This document shows positions 40,678-42,521 of a stretch of 42,521 bases of DNA, in pieces (the stretch's first letter is position 1; every line of letters begins with the position of its first letter). The stretch covers positions 1-42,521 of the forward strand of contig NZ_WJSQ01000005.1 of assembly GCF_009720245.1 (NCBI RefSeq). The letters run 5' to 3'. Position numbers and translations under genes: made by a program. Source of the DNA: Sphingomonas segetis. GTDB lineage: Bacteria > Pseudomonadota > Alphaproteobacteria > Sphingomonadales > Sphingomonadaceae. Below the pieces are notes generated by a model. The model was not told the DNA's origin and did not search any database. It saw nothing but the letters and a program-made list of their open reading frames with translations.

Positions 40678-41466
40678 TCACGCCGCCGATGACATGCCCC
40701 TACCCATCTTGAGCCCTTGCGTGGCGCCCGCGCGCGTCGGCAAACCCAGCAGGAGATAGGCCGGATCGAAATCCGCGGCCTCGGCAAAGCACTGCCAATC
40801 GACGACGTCGATCGTGCGGCCGTGCGTCGCGAGCAGGCCCTCGCGACGAAGCGCCTGCATCGTCCGGTCCACGTGGACGGCAGTCAAGCCGAGCGCATCG
40901 GCAAGTTGCTCCTGCGTTGCGTCGAGAACGAAGCTGGTCCGGGTGCCGAGACCGGCAAGCTCGAGTCGGACGCCCATTTCGCACAACAAGTGCGCGAGCC
41001 GCGACCGCGCGTCCTGGCGGCCGAGGTTGCCGACCCATTTGGCAAGCACGGACGCGTCGGCGGTGCCGTCGCGCCAGAAAGAAAGCGCCACATTCGGATA
41101 AGCGATGGCGAGCTTGCGCAACTCGGCGTGCGAGAGGAACAGCACCGTGCTCGGAGAAAGCGCACTGATGCCCCATCCGGCGGTGGGCGCAACGACCGAA
41201 TGAAGGTCGCACATGTCTCCGGGAATGTGGAAAGCGGCAATCTGCCGCTTGCCGTCGCGCATCTGGTCGAACCGCGCGACGAGGCCTTTCGCAACCAGGC
41301 ACGCGTGGTTTACCGTTTCGCCCGGATAGACGATGTCGAAATGCGCCTGCGGCTGGGCAACTCGGCACGGAAGGTGCAGCAGCGCCTGCACCTCTTCGGT
41401 GCTCAGCGTTGAGCGTCGCAGCAGCCGCGCGACGAACTTCTCGAGTGCCGGATGACCGACGTTCAT
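40678..41466 (-). CDS. Crp/Fnr-family regulator B
   Basis: A 262-residue regulator, related to the one at 38524. It has a beta-roll sensor domain (about 40-150: FDIVYPGETVNHACLVAKGLVARFDQMRDGKRQIAAFHIPGDMCDLHSV), a dimer helix, then TQEQLADALGLTAVHVDRTMQALRREGLLATHGRTIDVVDW as the DNA-binding domain. There is no FNR cysteine cluster. Its FDPAYLLLG C-terminus repeats the paralogue's FDPAYLYLD. ATG 41466 has GGAG upstream. Such proteins in sphingomonads often control stress or membrane functions, but the ligand is unknown. Confidence 0.9.
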   Translation of the reverse strand: MNVGHPALEKFVARLLRRSTLSTEEVQALLHLPCRVAQPQAHFDIVYPGETVNHACLVAKGLVARFDQMRDGKRQIAAFHIPGDMCDLHSVVAPTAGWGISALSPSTVLFLSHAELRKLAIAYPNVALSFWRDGTADASVLAKWVGNLGRQDARSRLAHLLCEMGVRLELAGLGTRTSFVLDATQEQLADALGLTAVHVDRTMQALRREGLLATHGRTIDVVDWQCFAEAADFDPAYLLLGLPTRAGATQGLKMGRGMSSAA

Positions 41467-41596
41467 TGGCTCAGCTCCATCGCGGCGGGAGCAGGGCGCA
41501 CCCGCTCTCCGGCGCCGAAGCGCGGCAATTGGTGCGGCTTGCCGACGCCGATCGCCGCGAGCGCTGTTCTGATCAGTTAGCGAAACAAGAAGTGAA

Positions 41597-41623
41597 GCGG
41601 CAGGTCGTCAGATGGCCTGCCGC
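41597..41623 (-). terminator. Hairpin after the 21-residue micropeptide gene
   Basis: GCGGCAGG (41597-41604) and CCTGCCGC (41616-41623) form a perfect 8-bp stem around an 11-nt loop, 18 bp beyond the micropeptide stop. On the minus strand TTCACTTCTTG follows, a broken T-rich tract, so it may act as a terminator. Confidence 0.55.
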
Positions 41624-41641
41624 CGCACAGCATCCAATCCG

Positions 41642-41707
41642 CTAGATGACGCCGAGCAGCCACAGGATGAGGATGAGGATTAGAATGCCGCCGAGACCGA
41701 TATACAT
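41642..41707 (-). CDS. 21-residue hydrophobic membrane micropeptide under EcfG-type control
   Basis: ATG 41705-41707 opens a 21-codon frame ending TAG 41642-41644. The product begins MYIGLGG, continues with a run of Ile/Leu (ILILILILWLL) and ends GVI: a single membrane-spanning segment with almost nothing else. CAGGAG lies six bases before the ATG, an excellent ribosome binding site. A perfect sigma-EcfG promoter pattern stands 31-56 bp upstream of the start and a hairpin follows the stop, so the whole forms a self-contained transcription unit. Similar very short Gly/Leu/Ile-rich peptides occur in many Proteobacteria, but I know of no assigned function. Gene-finding programs are likely to miss it because of its length. 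Confidence 0.65.
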   Translation of the reverse strand: MYIGLGGILILILILWLLGVI

Positions 41708-41737
41708 GACACGCTCCTGTATTGGTTTTGCAGCTGA

Positions 41738-41763
41738 AACGGTGAGCGGCGCATCGATGTTCC
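41738..41763 (-). promoter_or_regulatory. Sigma-EcfG-type (general stress response) promoter
   Basis: Reading the minus strand, GGAAC (41763-41759), 17 nt, then CGTT (41741-41738). This is the alphaproteobacterial EcfG consensus GGAAC-N16/17-CGTT. It would start transcription about 20-25 nt before the micropeptide ATG. Confidence 0.75.
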
Positions 41764-41832
41764 AGTCGTTACGGAGGCGGCAGGAAGGCGTTGAAGGTAT
41801 CATTTTACCCGTCCAGAACATGCCGGATTTGC

Positions 41833-41861
41833 TTGACTTTCTCCGTCTCACCCGCAAATAG
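41833..41861 (+). promoter_or_regulatory. Possible rplM-rpsI promoter
   Basis: TTGACT (41833-41838) is a good -35; 17 bp later AAATAG (41856-41861) is a weak -10, which is common in alphaproteobacteria. It would give an mRNA leader of about 50 nt before rplM. Confidence 0.4.
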
Positions 41862-41918
41862 CCCGTCCGACGGCGGTGCCTGCAGGCGCCGCTTTTCTCG
41901 TTAGAAAGAAGGACGCCC

Positions 41919-42398
41919 ATGAAGGCGCTGATGAAGACCACAAAGTCGGCCAGGCCGGCCGAGGTCGAGAAGAAATGGCATCTGATCGACGCCGACGGCC
42001 TCGTGGTGGGCCGCGTCGCGACGATCATCGCCAACATCCTGCGCGGCAAGCACAAGCCGAGCTTCACCCCGCACGTCGACTGCGGCGATCATGTCGTCGT
42101 GATCAACGCCGACAAGGTCCGCTTCACCGGCCGCAAGCTCGACCAGAAAATCTACTACAAGCACACCGGCTTCCCCGGCGGGCTCAAGGAAACGACCGCG
42201 GGCAAGGTGCTCGAGGGCCGCTTTCCGGAGCGCGTCCTCGAAAAGGCCGTGGAGCGCATGATCCCGCGTGGGCCGCTTGGCCGCGACCAGATGCGCGCGC
42301 TTCATCTCTACAACGGCACGGAGCACCCGCACGCCGGCCAGAACCCGCAAGTCCTCGACGTCGCGTCGATGAACCGCAAGAACAAGGTTGGTGCATAA
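41919..42398 (+). CDS. rplM: 50S ribosomal protein L13
   Basis: A 159-residue ribosomal protein of the large subunit. Landmarks: [72 protein letters not shown] and [52 protein letters not shown] ribosome binding site precedes ATG 41919. It is followed immediately by rpsI, the usual L13-S9 operon. Confidence 0.97.
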   Translation: MKALMKTTKSARPAEVEKKWHLIDADGLVVGRVATIIANILRGKHKPSFTPHVDCGDHVVVINADKVRFTGRKLDQKIYYKHTGFPGGLKETTAGKVLEGRFPERVLEKAVERMIPRGPLGRDQMRALHLYNGTEHPHAGQNPQVLDVASMNRKNKVGA

Positions 42399-42521
42399 AT
42401 GAGCGACACCCGCGAAACCATCGCCGAGCAGCTCGGCGCGACCCCTGCCCCGCCGCCTCCGGCCGAGGCCGAAGCGCCGGCGGCCGAGGCCACCGAGGCT
42501 GCTCCGCCACCGCAGGAATCC
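42399..42521 (+). CDS. rpsI: 30S ribosomal protein S9, N-terminal part
   Basis: Partial gene cut by the window end; 41 codons are seen. The start ATG 42399 directly follows the rplM stop. The visible N-terminus (MSDTRETIAEQLGATPAPPPP, then Ala/Glu/Pro repeats) is the low-complexity extension found in alphaproteobacterial S9 before the conserved domain, which lies outside the window. The call rests on this extension and on the invariant rplM-rpsI order. Confidence 0.85.
   Translation, partial: MSDTRETIAEQLGATPAPPPPAEAEAPAAEATEAAPPPQES

Noticed and set aside
41466-41641. Search for a further gene in the gap after the second Crp/Fnr start
   Set aside because: Apart from the hairpin at 41597-41623 I see no frame with a ribosome binding site or family similarity.

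Overview
The window looks like chromosomal DNA of a GC-rich alphaproteobacterium, most probably a sphingomonad (Sphingomonas or a close relative). The reasons are a SusD-less TonB-dependent receptor of the Xanthomonas/Caulobacter type beside a tryptophan-halogenase-like gene, a FixLJ oxygen-sensing pair, a sigma-EcfG-type promoter, a UbiK-YbjN-ProC gene string, and ribosomal protein S9 with an Ala/Pro/Glu-rich N-terminal extension. No phage, insertion sequence, CRISPR array or rRNA is visible. The taxon is inferred from reading alone, without database searches.

Left part (1-5.8 kb), respiration and gas sensing: the tail of a MoeA-like gene, a di-heme cytochrome b561-type membrane protein overlapping a Tat-exported sulfite-oxidase-fold molybdoenzyme, an NnrS-family membrane protein, a 57-aa gene, fixL-fixJ overlapping by ATGA, and a small membrane protein. 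At 5.85-6.07 kb lies the orphaned C-terminus of a TonB-dependent receptor, a gene relic.

Centre (6.1-29.6 kb), a glycan-utilisation locus around one LacI-type regulator. Leftward from the regulator run the TonB-dependent receptor, GH3, flavin-dependent halogenase, GH30 lipoprotein, sugar MFS transporter and a 1217-residue three-part protein (SGNH-like esterase, beta-propeller, alkaline-phosphatase-like phosphoesterase). Rightward run GH20, a JmjC/cupin-like protein, a second GH3, a GH15-like protein and a second (alpha/alpha)6-type glycosidase-like protein. Near-identical palindromes (ATGGAAGCGCTTCCAT and AATGGAAGCGCTTTCATT) sit in front of the receptor and of GH20, so one LacI repressor probably controls both arms. 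A second JmjC/cupin-like gene closes the region, followed by tRNA-Gln(UUG).

Right part (29.9-42.5 kb), housekeeping genes: ilvE; ubiK-ybjN-proC (4-bp overlaps); dxs-tlyA-tspO; a Zur/Fur-type regulator and a MerC-like membrane protein with a candidate Zur box; ctaA-cutA; two related Crp/Fnr-type regulators separated by small genes; and rplM-rpsI, cut by the window end. Between the second Crp/Fnr gene and rplM is a tiny transcription unit: a perfect EcfG-type promoter, a strong ribosome binding site, a 21-residue hydrophobic peptide and a terminator-like hairpin.

The features most worth following up are the three-domain esterase/propeller/phosphoesterase, the halogenase and JmjC-like enzymes built into the LacI-controlled glycan locus, the EcfG-driven micropeptide, the altered FixL heme pocket, and tlyA, whose S4 domain extends upstream of any standard start codon.
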